Origin: an uncultured Bacteroidaceae bacterium
GTDB taxonomy: Bacteria > Bacteroidota > Bacteroidia > Bacteroidales > Bacteroidaceae
Direction: 5' to 3'
Length of the DNA stretch: 38,584 nucleotides
NCBI GenBank assembly: GCA_904502235.1
Contig: CAJGDP010000017.1
Coordinates: forward strand, 1-38,584
Shown in pieces: positions 1 to 6,821 of the stretch. A program made the position numbers and the translations under genes. The stretch's first letter is position 1; every line of letters starts with the position of its first letter. Below the pieces are notes generated by a model. That model saw only the letters and a program-made list of their open reading frames with translations, searched no databases and was not told where the DNA came from.

Positions 1-297
1 ACTCCTAAGCACCTTGTAAAAGAGGACGGCTCACAGGCAGTAGCTGAGGAGAAGCTCTCATTCAAGGTAATCGAGTTCAACAAGGAAGCTAAGAGAATCA
101 TCCTTTCTCACAGCCGTATCTTCGAAGATGCAGCTAAGGAGGAGGAGAAGGCTGAGAAGAAGGCCGTTGCAGCAGCTCGCAAGAGCAAGAAGGCTGAAGA
201 GGCAGCTCCTGCAATCCAGAACCAGCAGGCAGCAACAACTCTCGGTGACATCGACGCACTTGCAGCACTCAAGAGCAAGCTCGAGGGTAACGAATAA
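1..297 (+). CDS. rpsA: 30S ribosomal protein S1, C-terminal fragment
   Basis: Frame 1 is open from the first base to a TAA at 295-297 (98 residues). The start lies outside the window. The fragment carries the end of the last S1 RNA-binding repeat (FKVIEFNKEAKRIILSHSR), then a Lys/Glu/Ala-rich tail ending in LAALKSKLEGNE, as in Bacteroidetes S1 proteins. S1 binds mRNA on the small ribosomal subunit; in this phylum it works largely without strong Shine-Dalgarno pairing. The gene is followed at once by a strong intrinsic terminator. Family assignment rests on the S1-repeat signature and tail; the rest of the protein cannot be inspected. Confidence 0.9.
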   Translation, partial: TPKHLVKEDGSQAVAEEKLSFKVIEFNKEAKRIILSHSRIFEDAAKEEEKAEKKAVAAARKSKKAEEAAPAIQNQQAATTLGDIDALAALKSKLEGNE

Positions 298-321
298 TTA
301 AAAGATTATTCAACATAACTG

Positions 322-355
322 CAGGGCAATCCGCAAGGGTTGCCCTGTTTTTTTT
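322..355 (+). terminator. Intrinsic terminator of rpsA
   Basis: The arms CAGGGCAA (322-329) and TTGCCCTG (340-347) form a perfect 8-bp stem around a 10-nt loop, followed by eight T. It lies 25 bp after the rpsA stop codon. Confidence 0.9.
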
Positions 356-381
356 GCATTATAAAAACCACTCATAATCAC

Positions 382-400
382 ATGTGCAAAATTTGCACAT
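382..400. repeat. 19-bp palindrome overlapping the alaX-like promoter
   Basis: ATGTGCAAAATTTGCACAT is a perfect inverted repeat with 9-bp arms around one central base. It covers the predicted -33 element (TTTG at 392-395), the position expected of an operator. No U-tract follows, so it is not a terminator. Related TGTGCAA/TTGCACA half-sites occur at 15646-15672. Confidence 0.55.
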
Positions 401-423
401 ACCAACAATCAAATGTATTTTTG
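392..423 (+). promoter_or_regulatory. Bacteroidetes-type promoter for the alaX-like gene
   Basis: A -33 TTTG (392-395) and a -7 TATTTTTG (416-423, consensus TAnnTTTG) are separated by 20 bp. Transcription would begin near 430, just upstream of the ATG at 444. This excludes the longer in-frame start at 384, which lies upstream of the promoter. Confidence 0.75.
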
Positions 424-443
424 CAGATATCAATAACTACATT

Positions 444-905
444 ATGACAGAAACACCCCAACTCAACGATCACAACAAGGCGGAGTACCCTCCAATGCAT
501 ACAGCGGAGCATATATTGAACCAGACAATGGTAAGGATGTTCGGATGCGGAAGAAGCCGTAACGCACATATAGAGCGCAAGAAGAGCAAATGCGACTATA
601 CCCTACCACAAGAACCTACAGCCGAACAGATTGCTGAAATAGAGAACAAGGTAAATGAAGTTATCATGCAGAATTTGCCGGTAAGCATTGAATTTGTTAC
701 TCGCGACAATGTCCCTGCCGAAGTAGACCTGAGCAAGCTCCCATCTGACGCGAGCGACACTCTGCGAATTGTACGTGTAGGCGACTACGATACCTGCGCC
801 TGCATTGGCTCACACGTTGCTAACACCAACGAGATTGGCACTTTCAAAATCATCAGCTACACTTGGGAAAACAACACTTTAAGACTACGTTTCAAATTAG
901 TATAA
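444..905 (+). CDS. AlaX-like trans-editing protein (alanyl/threonyl-tRNA synthetase second additional domain)
   Basis: This 153-residue protein consists of the editing (SAD) domain found in AlaRS and ThrRS. The zinc ligand motifs are visible: HxxxH at residues 19-23 (HTAEH) and CxxxH at 120-124 (CIGSH). Free-standing AlaX proteins hydrolyse mischarged Ser- or Gly-tRNA(Ala). There is no catalytic aminoacylation domain, so this is a trans-editing factor rather than a synthetase fragment. The start at 444 is chosen because the promoter -7 element lies at 416-423, so the upstream in-frame ATG at 384 would not be transcribed. The gene is convergent with trpS and shares its terminator. Which mischarged tRNA is the substrate cannot be read from sequence alone. 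Confidence 0.85.
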   Translation: MTETPQLNDHNKAEYPPMHTAEHILNQTMVRMFGCGRSRNAHIERKKSKCDYTLPQEPTAEQIAEIENKVNEVIMQNLPVSIEFVTRDNVPAEVDLSKLPSDASDTLRIVRVGDYDTCACIGSHVANTNEIGTFKIISYTWENNTLRLRFKLV

Positions 906-933
906 AAAAAAGACCTCTTGCGAGGTCTTTTTT
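904..933. terminator. Bidirectional terminator between the alaX-like gene and trpS
   Basis: GACCTC (912-917), loop TTGC, GAGGTC (922-927), flanked by an A-run on the left and a T-run on the right. It can therefore end transcription from both sides. It sits directly between the two convergent stop codons. Confidence 0.9.
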
Positions 934-941
934 ACATTATA

Positions 942-2030
942 TTATTTCTGTGCAAACTTTCGGGCCTGTTCTTCGATAAGCTGAGCATCTTCGAAGTAGT
1001 TTATCTTCATTGCGCGACGCACATCGGCAAGAGTGTCTGCCGCTACGGCACGTGCCTCGTCACAACCCTTCTTCAAGAGAGCGTATACTTCGGGAATTTT
1101 AGCCTCCCACTCTTTGCGACGCTCGCGTATTGGAGCGAGTTCCTCTTCGAGAATTGCAATAAGGAATCTCTTTACCTTGACATCACCAAGACCACCACGG
1201 CGATAGTGTGCCTTCAACTCGTCCAAGTTTGGATATTCAGGAAGATACTTCTCGAAGTGCTCAGGACGACAGAATGCGTCGAGATATGTAAATACTGTAT
1301 TTCCTTCAACCTTACCGGGGTCCTGAACACGCAAGTGATCGGGGTCGGTATACATACCCATTACATGCTGACGGAGTTCTTCGGCTGTATCGGACAAGTA
1401 AATACAGTTACCGAGCGATTTACTCATCTTTGCCTTTCCATCGGTTCCGGGAAGACGGAGACATGCTGCATTGTCGGGCAGAAGGATTTCCGGTTCAACG
1501 AGTGTCTCGCCATAGATACCATTGAAACGACGTGCAATCTCGCGAGCCTGCTCAATCATAGGTTGCTGGTCCTCACCTGCAGGAACCGTTGTTGCACGAA
1601 AAGCGGTGATATCAGAAGCCTGGCTGATAGGATATGTGAAGAAGCCCACAGGAATGCTTGTCTCGAAATTACGCATCTGTATCTCGGTCTTTACAGTCGG
1701 GTTACGCTGCAAACGCGATACTGTAACAAGGTTCATATAATAGAACGCGAGTTCACAAAGTTCAGCAACCTGCGACTGTATGAATATGGTACACTTGGAA
1801 GGGTCGATACCCACTGACAGATAATCGAGAGCAACCTCGATTATGTTCTGACGAACCTTTTCTGGATTGTCGGCATTGTCGGTAAGAGCCTGCGCGTCAG
1901 CAATCATAATGAAAATCTTGTCGAACATTCCGGAGTTCTGCAACTCCACGCGACGACGCAACGAACCAACGTAATGTCCCAAATGCAAGCGACCTGTCGG
2001 ACGGTCACCGGTAAGTATTATTTTGCCCAT
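942..2030 (-). CDS. trpS: Tryptophanyl-tRNA synthetase
   Basis: A 362-residue class I aminoacyl-tRNA synthetase that charges tRNA(Trp) with tryptophan in the cytosol. The HIGH-type signature is HLGH at residues 16-19, following GDRPTGR. The KMSKS loop is intact at 201-205 (KMSKSLGN). The length is normal for bacterial TrpRS. The start at 2030 (MGKIILTGDRPTG) is preferred over an in-frame ATG at 2048, because a -7-like element at 2057-2064 would place the transcript start almost on the upstream ATG. The gene is convergent with the alaX-like editing gene and lies downstream of rmuC on the same strand. Confidence 0.95.
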   Translation of the reverse strand: MGKIILTGDRPTGRLHLGHYVGSLRRRVELQNSGMFDKIFIMIADAQALTDNADNPEKVRQNIIEVALDYLSVGIDPSKCTIFIQSQVAELCELAFYYMNLVTVSRLQRNPTVKTEIQMRNFETSIPVGFFTYPISQASDITAFRATTVPAGEDQQPMIEQAREIARRFNGIYGETLVEPEILLPDNAACLRLPGTDGKAKMSKSLGNCIYLSDTAEELRQHVMGMYTDPDHLRVQDPGKVEGNTVFTYLDAFCRPEHFEKYLPEYPNLDELKAHYRRGGLGDVKVKRFLIAILEEELAPIRERRKEWEAKIPEVYALLKKGCDEARAVAADTLADVRRAMKINYFEDAQLIEEQARKFAQK

Positions 2031-2056
2031 AATATTTCTATTTTTCAATTGTTTCG

Positions 2057-2064
2057 CGAAGATA
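2057..2064 (-). promoter_or_regulatory. Likely -7 element of the trpS promoter
   Basis: The minus strand reads TATCTTCG, one base from TAnnTTTG, about 27 bp upstream of the trpS ATG at 2030. No clear TTG is seen at the -33 position, so only the -7 element is called. Confidence 0.5.
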
Positions 2065-2099
2065 CAAATAAAATTCGTAATTTCATATAATTACCCCAC

Positions 2100-3431
2100 T
2101 CACTTGCTCTCGATAAAATTATCGTGTATCTGCTTTGATGTGCTGAGCAGACCGTGTTGCTTGAGTTCTTCGAGTTTCTTCGCAATGCTTCCGTTACCGG
2201 TTTTCAGTTGTTTGAAAGCATCGTTATATGCCTCGTGCGCTTTTTCGAGCGAGCTTTCTATCTTGCGGAAGTTGTCGGTAAAGTTCACGAACTTGTCGTA
2301 TAGCGCATTAGCGGCATCTACGATTTTCTGCACGTCGCGTTGCTGTCGTTCGCGTGTCCAGAGCGAATTCACCACAAAAAGCGTGGTTATCAGATTCGAC
2401 GGAGATATAAGCACGATACCTTTTTTATAAGCATAGTTCCACAAGGCGTTATCGGCATCCATCGCCATAAAATATGATGGTTCATTAGGGATAAAGAGCA
2501 TCACATAATCGAGTGAATGGATATTGTATTTGTCGTAACGCTTACGCGAGAGTTCATCAATATGTCGGCGCACGCTTGCCACATGCTCTTTAAGAGCAAT
2601 GGCACGTGTGGTGTCGTCTTCGGCTGAAATATATGCCTTATAAGCCTTTAAAGAGACTTTTGAGTCAATTATTATATCTCTCTTTCCAGGGAAATGCACT
2701 ATCACATCAGGTTTCATTGCGCGGTCTGTCTCTTCGTTGAATGCCACACCACCCTTTTCGTCGCGAAGTGTAACCTGAAGTTCCCATTGCTGCCCTTTAA
2801 CAAGCCCGGAATTCTCGAGAATCTGCTCCAATATTGTTTCGCCCCAATCGCCCTGGAACTTATTGTTGGCTGTTCCGCTTATGGCGTTGGTAAGATTCAC
2901 CGCTTCGCGAGTGATACTATTGTTGGCTTCGACAAGGTTCTTGATATTCTCCTGCAACGAGAAACGTTGCTTGTTCTCCTCGCTATAGTAGCTCTCAACC
3001 TTTTCGCGGAATTGTTTAAGGTCGTTGTTGAAAGGCGTAAGGATATTTGACAATTTTTCCTGCGACTGACGGCTCAACATCTCGCTGTTCTTTTCGAGAG
3101 CTTCGCCTGCCATCGCCTTGAATTCCGTCTTCATCTGCTCCAGTGTTGTATCGAACTGTTCCTTTTGGGCTTCGAGGCGTTCTGCAAGCACCTTATTCTC
3201 ACTTTCAAGAGCAGCTATACGTGCAAACTGCTCCTCGCGCAGAGCAAGCACGGCAAGCATTTCATTCTCGTTCTTTGCAATTGTCTCACCAAGACGGGTA
3301 TTCTCGTTCTGCAGAAGTGAATTTTCCTTTTCACAAGCCGAATACTTGCCATACACGCGCACATACAGGACTGCCATCACCACCAGCGACAGCAACAGAA
3401 AAGAAGAGATTACAGATAGTAGAATTGTCAT
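2100..3431 (-). CDS. rmuC: DNA recombination protein RmuC
   Basis: A 443-residue RmuC-family protein. An N-terminal membrane anchor spans about residues 4-26 (ILLSVISSFLLLSLVVMAVL). A long Glu/Lys-rich coiled coil (about 30-130) follows. The conserved RmuC domain then carries GDWGETILEQILENSGL, IDSKVSLKAY and the SPSNLITTL region. RmuC proteins have a PD-(D/E)XK-like core; E. coli RmuC limits recombination at inverted repeats, and some homologues are linked to phage or plasmid defence. The full family length is present with no interruption. The gene starts 32 bp after the small gene at 3464-3673 and could be read with it or from its own promoter; no convincing -33/-7 pair is seen. Confidence 0.92.
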   Translation of the reverse strand: MTILLSVISSFLLLSLVVMAVLYVRVYGKYSACEKENSLLQNENTRLGETIAKNENEMLAVLALREEQFARIAALESENKVLAERLEAQKEQFDTTLEQMKTEFKAMAGEALEKNSEMLSRQSQEKLSNILTPFNNDLKQFREKVESYYSEENKQRFSLQENIKNLVEANNSITREAVNLTNAISGTANNKFQGDWGETILEQILENSGLVKGQQWELQVTLRDEKGGVAFNEETDRAMKPDVIVHFPGKRDIIIDSKVSLKAYKAYISAEDDTTRAIALKEHVASVRRHIDELSRKRYDKYNIHSLDYVMLFIPNEPSYFMAMDADNALWNYAYKKGIVLISPSNLITTLFVVNSLWTRERQQRDVQKIVDAANALYDKFVNFTDNFRKIESSLEKAHEAYNDAFKQLKTGNGSIAKKLEELKQHGLLSTSKQIHDNFIESK

Positions 3432-3463
3432 AATATTTCGTGTTTTTCAAAGTTTATTTTACA

Positions 3464-3673
3464 TTATTTCCTAAACCGTTCATAAAGGCTTAGCAACGGT
3501 GTTGCATAACGGAGCAGTCTTTCAACAAGGGATACTGGCGACAACTGCCCTACAAGAATATCGCCATGTTCCACCAGTTCGGCACCGGCTTTTTTCAACG
3601 CTCTGCCATTCAAGAGCCGCGCCATACGCAATTCGTTGTACGATGATATTCTGCCAAAATCACTCCTCTTCAT
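3464..3673 (-). CDS. Small conserved-type basic protein, third gene of the YtxH/holin trio
   Basis: A 69-residue Arg/Leu-rich protein (MKRSDFGRISSYNELRMARL...) with no signal peptide and no membrane segment. Its ATG overlaps the last 14 bases of the upstream holin-family gene, so translation is probably coupled. An in-frame upstream start at 3685 is a TTG and less likely. The position (after YtxH and phage-holin-family genes) resembles that of yqjK after yqjD-yqjE in enterobacteria, but I cannot claim homology. Function unknown. Confidence 0.6.
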   Translation of the reverse strand: MKRSDFGRISSYNELRMARLLNGRALKKAGAELVEHGDILVGQLSPVSLVERLLRYATPLLSLYERFRK

Positions 3674-4013
3674 TTTCCTTTGCAAAAAATATCCTACATA
3701 TACGCCTTACGGCAACATCCACAAAAAGCATCCTTTTAAGCAGAAACACCGCAAGTGCAACAGCCACAAGCACACCTACTGCAATCATCAGAGCAACGGC
3801 AAGCCCGGTAAACGGTACAAGCAAGGCAACCATTGCCACAAGAACGAATACAAAAGCAAGAAACAGGAGCATGAACAGCACGAATGCACATGCAATATCG
3901 CCATACAACAACGACAGGCTCTCGGCAAGCGACAGACGTAAGCCATCAATGCTCCGTTTCGCATACTCATCAGCATCGTTACAAAGATTCTTTAAAATCT
4001 CCCTGATGCTCAT
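3660..4013 (-). CDS. Phage holin family protein (holin superfamily III / YqjE-like)
   Basis: A 117-residue membrane protein. A short amphipathic N-terminus (residues 1-35, MSIREILKNLCNDADEYAKR) is followed by two long hydrophobic helices, about 38-65 and 67-93, separated by a short turn. The tail is charged (FFAKENEEE). This is the layout of the Phage_holin_3_6/YqjE family, which despite its name is usually a chromosomal inner-membrane protein associated with stress genes. It begins 4 bp after the YtxH stop and overlaps the next gene by 14 bp, so the three form one operon. No phage genes are nearby, so a lysis role is not suggested. Confidence 0.75.
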   Translation of the reverse strand: MSIREILKNLCNDADEYAKRSIDGLRLSLAESLSLLYGDIACAFVLFMLLFLAFVFVLVAMVALLVPFTGLAVALMIAVGVLVAVALAVFLLKRMLFVDVAVRRICRIFFAKENEEE

Positions 4014-4017
4014 GACG

Positions 4018-4236
4018 TTACTCCTCTTTTACCGTTACATTGACCTCCTCGCCACAACGGCAAGCCTCACCGCACATTGCAATGGTCTCATCAACATGTT
4101 TCTTTACATCGCCGAGTTTCTCCTTGATATCAGCCCTGAGTTCGGAACCTTTTTTTGGAGCAAACAACAAGGCAATGATACCACCTGCCAACAACCCACC
4201 GGCAAAAGCCGCATAATTGCAAATTCTCATAATCAT
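4018..4236 (-). CDS. YtxH domain-containing membrane protein
   Basis: A 72-residue protein with one N-terminal transmembrane segment (about residues 8-26, AAFAGGLLAGGIIALLFAP). The YtxH hallmark LLFAPKKGSELR follows, then a polar helical tail with two Cys (CGEACRCGEE). YtxH proteins are small general-stress envelope proteins of unknown biochemical role. It is the first gene of a three-gene operon with the holin-family gene and a small partner. A second ATG two codons in (4230) is an equally possible start. Confidence 0.8.
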   Translation of the reverse strand: MIMRICNYAAFAGGLLAGGIIALLFAPKKGSELRADIKEKLGDVKKHVDETIAMCGEACRCGEEVNVTVKEE

Positions 4237-4289
4237 TCAATTTAAAGAGTTAATGAATGCCGGACAACTTGCCATACGGTTTCTTTACG

Positions 4290-4320
4290 CGAAGTTAGTT
4301 CCTTGAATACCAAAAATCAA
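4290..4320 (-). promoter_or_regulatory. Possible promoter of the YtxH operon
   Basis: On the minus strand TTG (4318-4320) is followed after 20 bp by TAACTTCG (4290-4297), close to the TTTG-N20-TAnnTTTG pattern. It lies about 55 bp upstream of the first ATG. Confidence 0.45.
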
Positions 4321-4452
4321 CATCTGAACCGTTTTTTTATTTCAAAATCAAAAAATAGAGATGCATTTCTGGTGTATAATTTCAAAATACACTACCTTTA
4401 TAGCCTAAAGAGACCTTTATGGCGGTCCGGTTAAACATTAAACAAAAAGGAA

Positions 4453-5259
4453 ATGAAAAAGTGCGCTAAAATTCTGTTTTATTCTCTTGCAATTTCAGCT
4501 TTTCTGTGTTGTGGAGGTAATGCCGGGAAAAAAGAGAGCCCGACAGCAAGCGAAGTAACTGTCACCACTTTTGAACATCACGAGATATACAAACTCGATA
4601 AGAACGCAAGCGAATCGCCAACTTTGGAATTCGACTTTTCACTTTCATTGATAGAGACTGATGACAGCATTGCCACCGCCAACATCAATCGCGTGATTGC
4701 ATACACCCTGTTCGAGAGCAACAAGAGTTCCATAGAAGAGGCATGCAGGGATTTCATGGAACATCGAAAGATAGAATACAAGGAACTCTTGCCGATATAT
4801 AACGAGAGCCACGAAGAGGGTGATGAAACCTGGTTCTCGAGCTATTACATAGGCAACAGCGAAGTAAAGGAAGGTTATAAAGGATTGCTGAACTACATTA
4901 CAATGTGGGAAGCATACTCAGGCGGAGCGCATCCCATAAGTTATTACACAGTCTTGAATTTCAATCCTGAAACAGGAGAAGAGATTGTACTGGACGAAAT
5001 TCTTAAAGAAGGATACGAAGAAGCTCTGACAAATCTTCTTATAGTAAACCTTGCCAAGCAACTGCAGGTTGAGGGTATAGAAGGAATCAGGGAGAAAGGA
5101 TATCTCTATTTCGACAACGAAATGTTCATCTCCAACAATTTCATTTTGGGAAAAGAAAAGATATCATTCATATACAACGTATACGAAATAGCTCCATACG
5201 CATTTGGAGAAATAGTAATAGACATCACATACGAAGAACTTAAAGACCTGTTAAAATAA
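4453..5259 (+). CDS. DUF3298-containing (RsiV-like C-terminal domain) lipoprotein or secreted protein
   Basis: A 268-residue exported protein. The N-terminus has a Lys-rich start, a hydrophobic core and then LCCGGN. The Cys at 19/20 suggests lipid attachment, but the lipobox (FLCC) is atypical. The mature part contains the YxGGAHP motif (YSGGAHPISYYTVLNF) followed by TGEEIVLDEIL, the hallmark of DUF3298, usually paired with a DUF4163-like N-terminal half. This pair also forms the extracellular part of the RsiV anti-sigma factor, but there is no transmembrane or anti-sigma region here. The stop codon overlaps the rsmG start (TAATG). A TACCTTTA at 4393-4400 could be the -7 element. Specific function unknown. 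Confidence 0.75.
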   Translation: MKKCAKILFYSLAISAFLCCGGNAGKKESPTASEVTVTTFEHHEIYKLDKNASESPTLEFDFSLSLIETDDSIATANINRVIAYTLFESNKSSIEEACRDFMEHRKIEYKELLPIYNESHEEGDETWFSSYYIGNSEVKEGYKGLLNYITMWEAYSGGAHPISYYTVLNFNPETGEEIVLDEILKEGYEEALTNLLIVNLAKQLQVEGIEGIREKGYLYFDNEMFISNNFILGKEKISFIYNVYEIAPYAFGEIVIDITYEELKDLLK

Positions 5260-5879
5260 TGGAAATCATAAAGAAATACTTCCCCAACCTGAGCGAAAAG
5301 CAGACAGAGCAGTTCGCGGCATTGTACGACCTGTATTACGATTGGAACAGCAAAATCAACGTGATATCACGCAAGGACATAGAGAATCTCTATGAGCACC
5401 ATGTATTGCATTCGCTTGCCATTGCCAAATACATCACTTTCAAACCCGGTACAACAATTATGGACATGGGATGCGGTGGAGGTTTTCCGGGCATTCCGCT
5501 TGCAATCATGTTCCCCGATGTTGAATTCCATCTTGTCGACAGCATCGGCAAGAAAGTACGCGTAGCGGCAGAGATAGCACAGAGCATAGGACTCACAAAT
5601 GTGAGAACAAGCCATAGCCGCGCCGAAGAGATAAAGGACAAGTACAGTTTTGTTGTGAGCCGTGCGGTGATGCAGCTCCCCGACCTCGTAAAGATTTGCA
5701 GAAAGAATATCTCAAAGGAACAGAACAATGTGTTGCCCAACGGCGTCATCTGCCTTAAAGGTGGCGATATGAGCGGAGAGACACGCCCGTTCAAGAACTG
5801 TTGCGAGGTAATAGACCTTGACAACTGGTTCGGCGAGGAATATTTCAAAGACAAGAAAGTTGTATACGTTCAGATTTGA
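5259..5879 (+). CDS. rsmG: 16S rRNA (guanine(527)-N(7))-methyltransferase RsmG
   Basis: A 206-residue SAM-dependent methyltransferase of the GidB family, which methylates G527 in the 530 loop of 16S rRNA. The SAM-binding motif I is clear at residues 67-78 (TIMDMGCGGGFPG), followed by the acidic motif II region (FHLVDSIGKK) and the VVSRAV motif. Length matches the family. Its ATG overlaps the stop codon of the upstream lipoprotein gene by one base, so the two are translationally coupled. A metallo-hydrolase gene follows after 6 bp. No truncation is seen. Confidence 0.95.
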   Translation: MEIIKKYFPNLSEKQTEQFAALYDLYYDWNSKINVISRKDIENLYEHHVLHSLAIAKYITFKPGTTIMDMGCGGGFPGIPLAIMFPDVEFHLVDSIGKKVRVAAEIAQSIGLTNVRTSHSRAEEIKDKYSFVVSRAVMQLPDLVKICRKNISKEQNNVLPNGVICLKGGDMSGETRPFKNCCEVIDLDNWFGEEYFKDKKVVYVQI

Positions 5880-5885
5880 TACTCC

Positions 5886-6524
5886 ATGCAGATAAAGACT
5901 TTTGTTGTAAACCCTATACAGGTAAACTGCTATCTTTTGTGGGACGACACTAACGAAGCCGTGCTCATAGATTGTGGAGCATGGAGCAACGAAGAACGCG
6001 AGCGTATAAGACTGTTCATTCAGAGCCAAGGACTTAAGTTGAAGCATTACCTTAACACCCATTTGCATTTCGACCACATATTCGGAAACGCATGGGTTGA
6101 AGAGACCTTCAACATAAAAGCTCAGGCAAGCGACAAGGACTGGAGCTGGGCAGAGAACATCGCGGAACGCGTGGCACGTTTCGGAATAAGATACGAAGAT
6201 AAAGTTCCAGCATTGGGAAGAATACTCTCCGACGGCGACGAGATACTTTTCGGCAATCAGAAGATTCAGGTTATAGCCGTTCCCGGACACTCCTCCGGCA
6301 GTGTCGCCTATCACATTCCACAACAGAAGGTGGTTTTCACCGGCGATGCATTGTTCCGGGAAAGCATAGGACGCACCGATTTCCCCGACAGCAACCACAT
6401 GGAACTGATTACTGCCATAAGAGAAAAGCTTCTTACCCTGCCCGAAGATACCATAGTATATCCCGGACACAGCGAAAAGAGCACAATAGGCTTTGAAAAA
6501 AGATACAATATTTATGTTAGATGA
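5886..6524 (+). CDS. Metallo-beta-lactamase-fold hydrolase (glyoxalase II-like)
   Basis: A 212-residue MBL-fold protein. The metal-binding motif THLHFDH is visible (residues about 58-64), with further ligands in VPGHSSGS, FTGDALF and YPGHSEKSTIG, as in the YcbL/glyoxalase II subfamily. These zinc or iron hydrolases usually cleave thioesters such as S-lactoylglutathione, but Bacteroidetes generally lack glutathione, so the natural substrate is unclear. It lacks the C-terminal helical domain of classic GloB. It is the last gene of the DUF3298-rsmG-MBL operon and is followed directly by a terminator hairpin. Confidence 0.88.
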   Translation: MQIKTFVVNPIQVNCYLLWDDTNEAVLIDCGAWSNEERERIRLFIQSQGLKLKHYLNTHLHFDHIFGNAWVEETFNIKAQASDKDWSWAENIAERVARFGIRYEDKVPALGRILSDGDEILFGNQKIQVIAVPGHSSGSVAYHIPQQKVVFTGDALFRESIGRTDFPDSNHMELITAIREKLLTLPEDTIVYPGHSEKSTIGFEKRYNIYVR

Positions 6525-6527
6525 TAA

Positions 6528-6559
6528 AAATGGAGAACATTGGAATATGTTCTCCATTT
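6528..6559 (+). terminator. Terminator hairpin after the MBL hydrolase gene
   Basis: AAATGGAGAACAT (6528-6540) pairs perfectly with ATGTTCTCCATTT (6547-6559) around a 6-nt loop, immediately after the TGA at 6522-6524. The following T-tract is weak. Confidence 0.7.
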
Positions 6560-6722
6560 ATTGTTTGTGAGCACCACAAACGCAGATAATACAATTCATT
6601 CGGTCATTAAACTCAAAAATTCATTCACAAAGCAAAATTAGTGCATAAGAAACATGTCGGCAATCATAAATTATCACTAAAAACAGACTCTTAAGTAGCA
6701 AAATATAATTAAAACCGGGCGG

Positions 6723-6740
6723 ATAGTTATAAATAACTAT
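6723..6740. repeat. Palindrome upstream of feoB, candidate operator
   Basis: ATAGTTATAAATAACTAT has two perfect 8-bp arms around AA, 31 bp upstream of the feoB -33 element. An extra half-site AGTTAT recurs at 6766-6771, abutting that element 41 bp away. It matches neither a Fur nor a DtxR/MntR consensus that I know. Confidence 0.5.
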
Positions 6741-6770
6741 ATTCAATGATGAATTTAACCGTTTTAGTTA

Positions 6771-6801
6771 TTGCTTACATCCTTAAAGTACCCTATTTTT
6801 G
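6771..6801 (+). promoter_or_regulatory. Promoter of the feoAB operon
   Basis: TTG (6771-6773), a 20-bp spacer and TATTTTTG (6794-6801) match the Bacteroidetes consensus. Transcription would start about 15 bp before the ATG at 6822. This rules out the longer in-frame start at 6771, which lies within the promoter. Confidence 0.8.
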
Positions 6802-6821
6802 CAAGCAAAAATAAGAACCTG

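Noticed and set aside
384..443. Upstream start of the AlaX-like protein
   Set aside because: The promoter -7 element at 416-423 lies downstream of this ATG, so it would not be transcribed.
918..1817. 299-codon plus-strand open frame
   Set aside because: It lies entirely antisense to trpS, whose motifs are intact. Its protein is Cys-rich, with no recognisable domain. It is a shadow frame.
3674..3685. Longer start of the small gene after the holin-family gene
   Set aside because: The upstream codon is TTG; the ATG at 3673 gives a compact overlap and a normal start.
3660..4013. Prophage lysis gene
   Set aside because: The holin-family name is misleading. No phage structural, integrase or lysin gene is nearby, and the YtxH neighbour is a stress-type gene.
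5712..6557. 281-codon minus-strand open frame
   Set aside because: Antisense to rsmG and the MBL hydrolase, crosses both genes and the terminator hairpin, and has no family signature.
6563..6581. GTTTGTG/CACAAAC inverted repeat after the MBL gene terminator
   Set aside because: Short arms, no U-tract and no clear relation to the feoAB promoter 190 bp away. Could be chance in AT-rich DNA.
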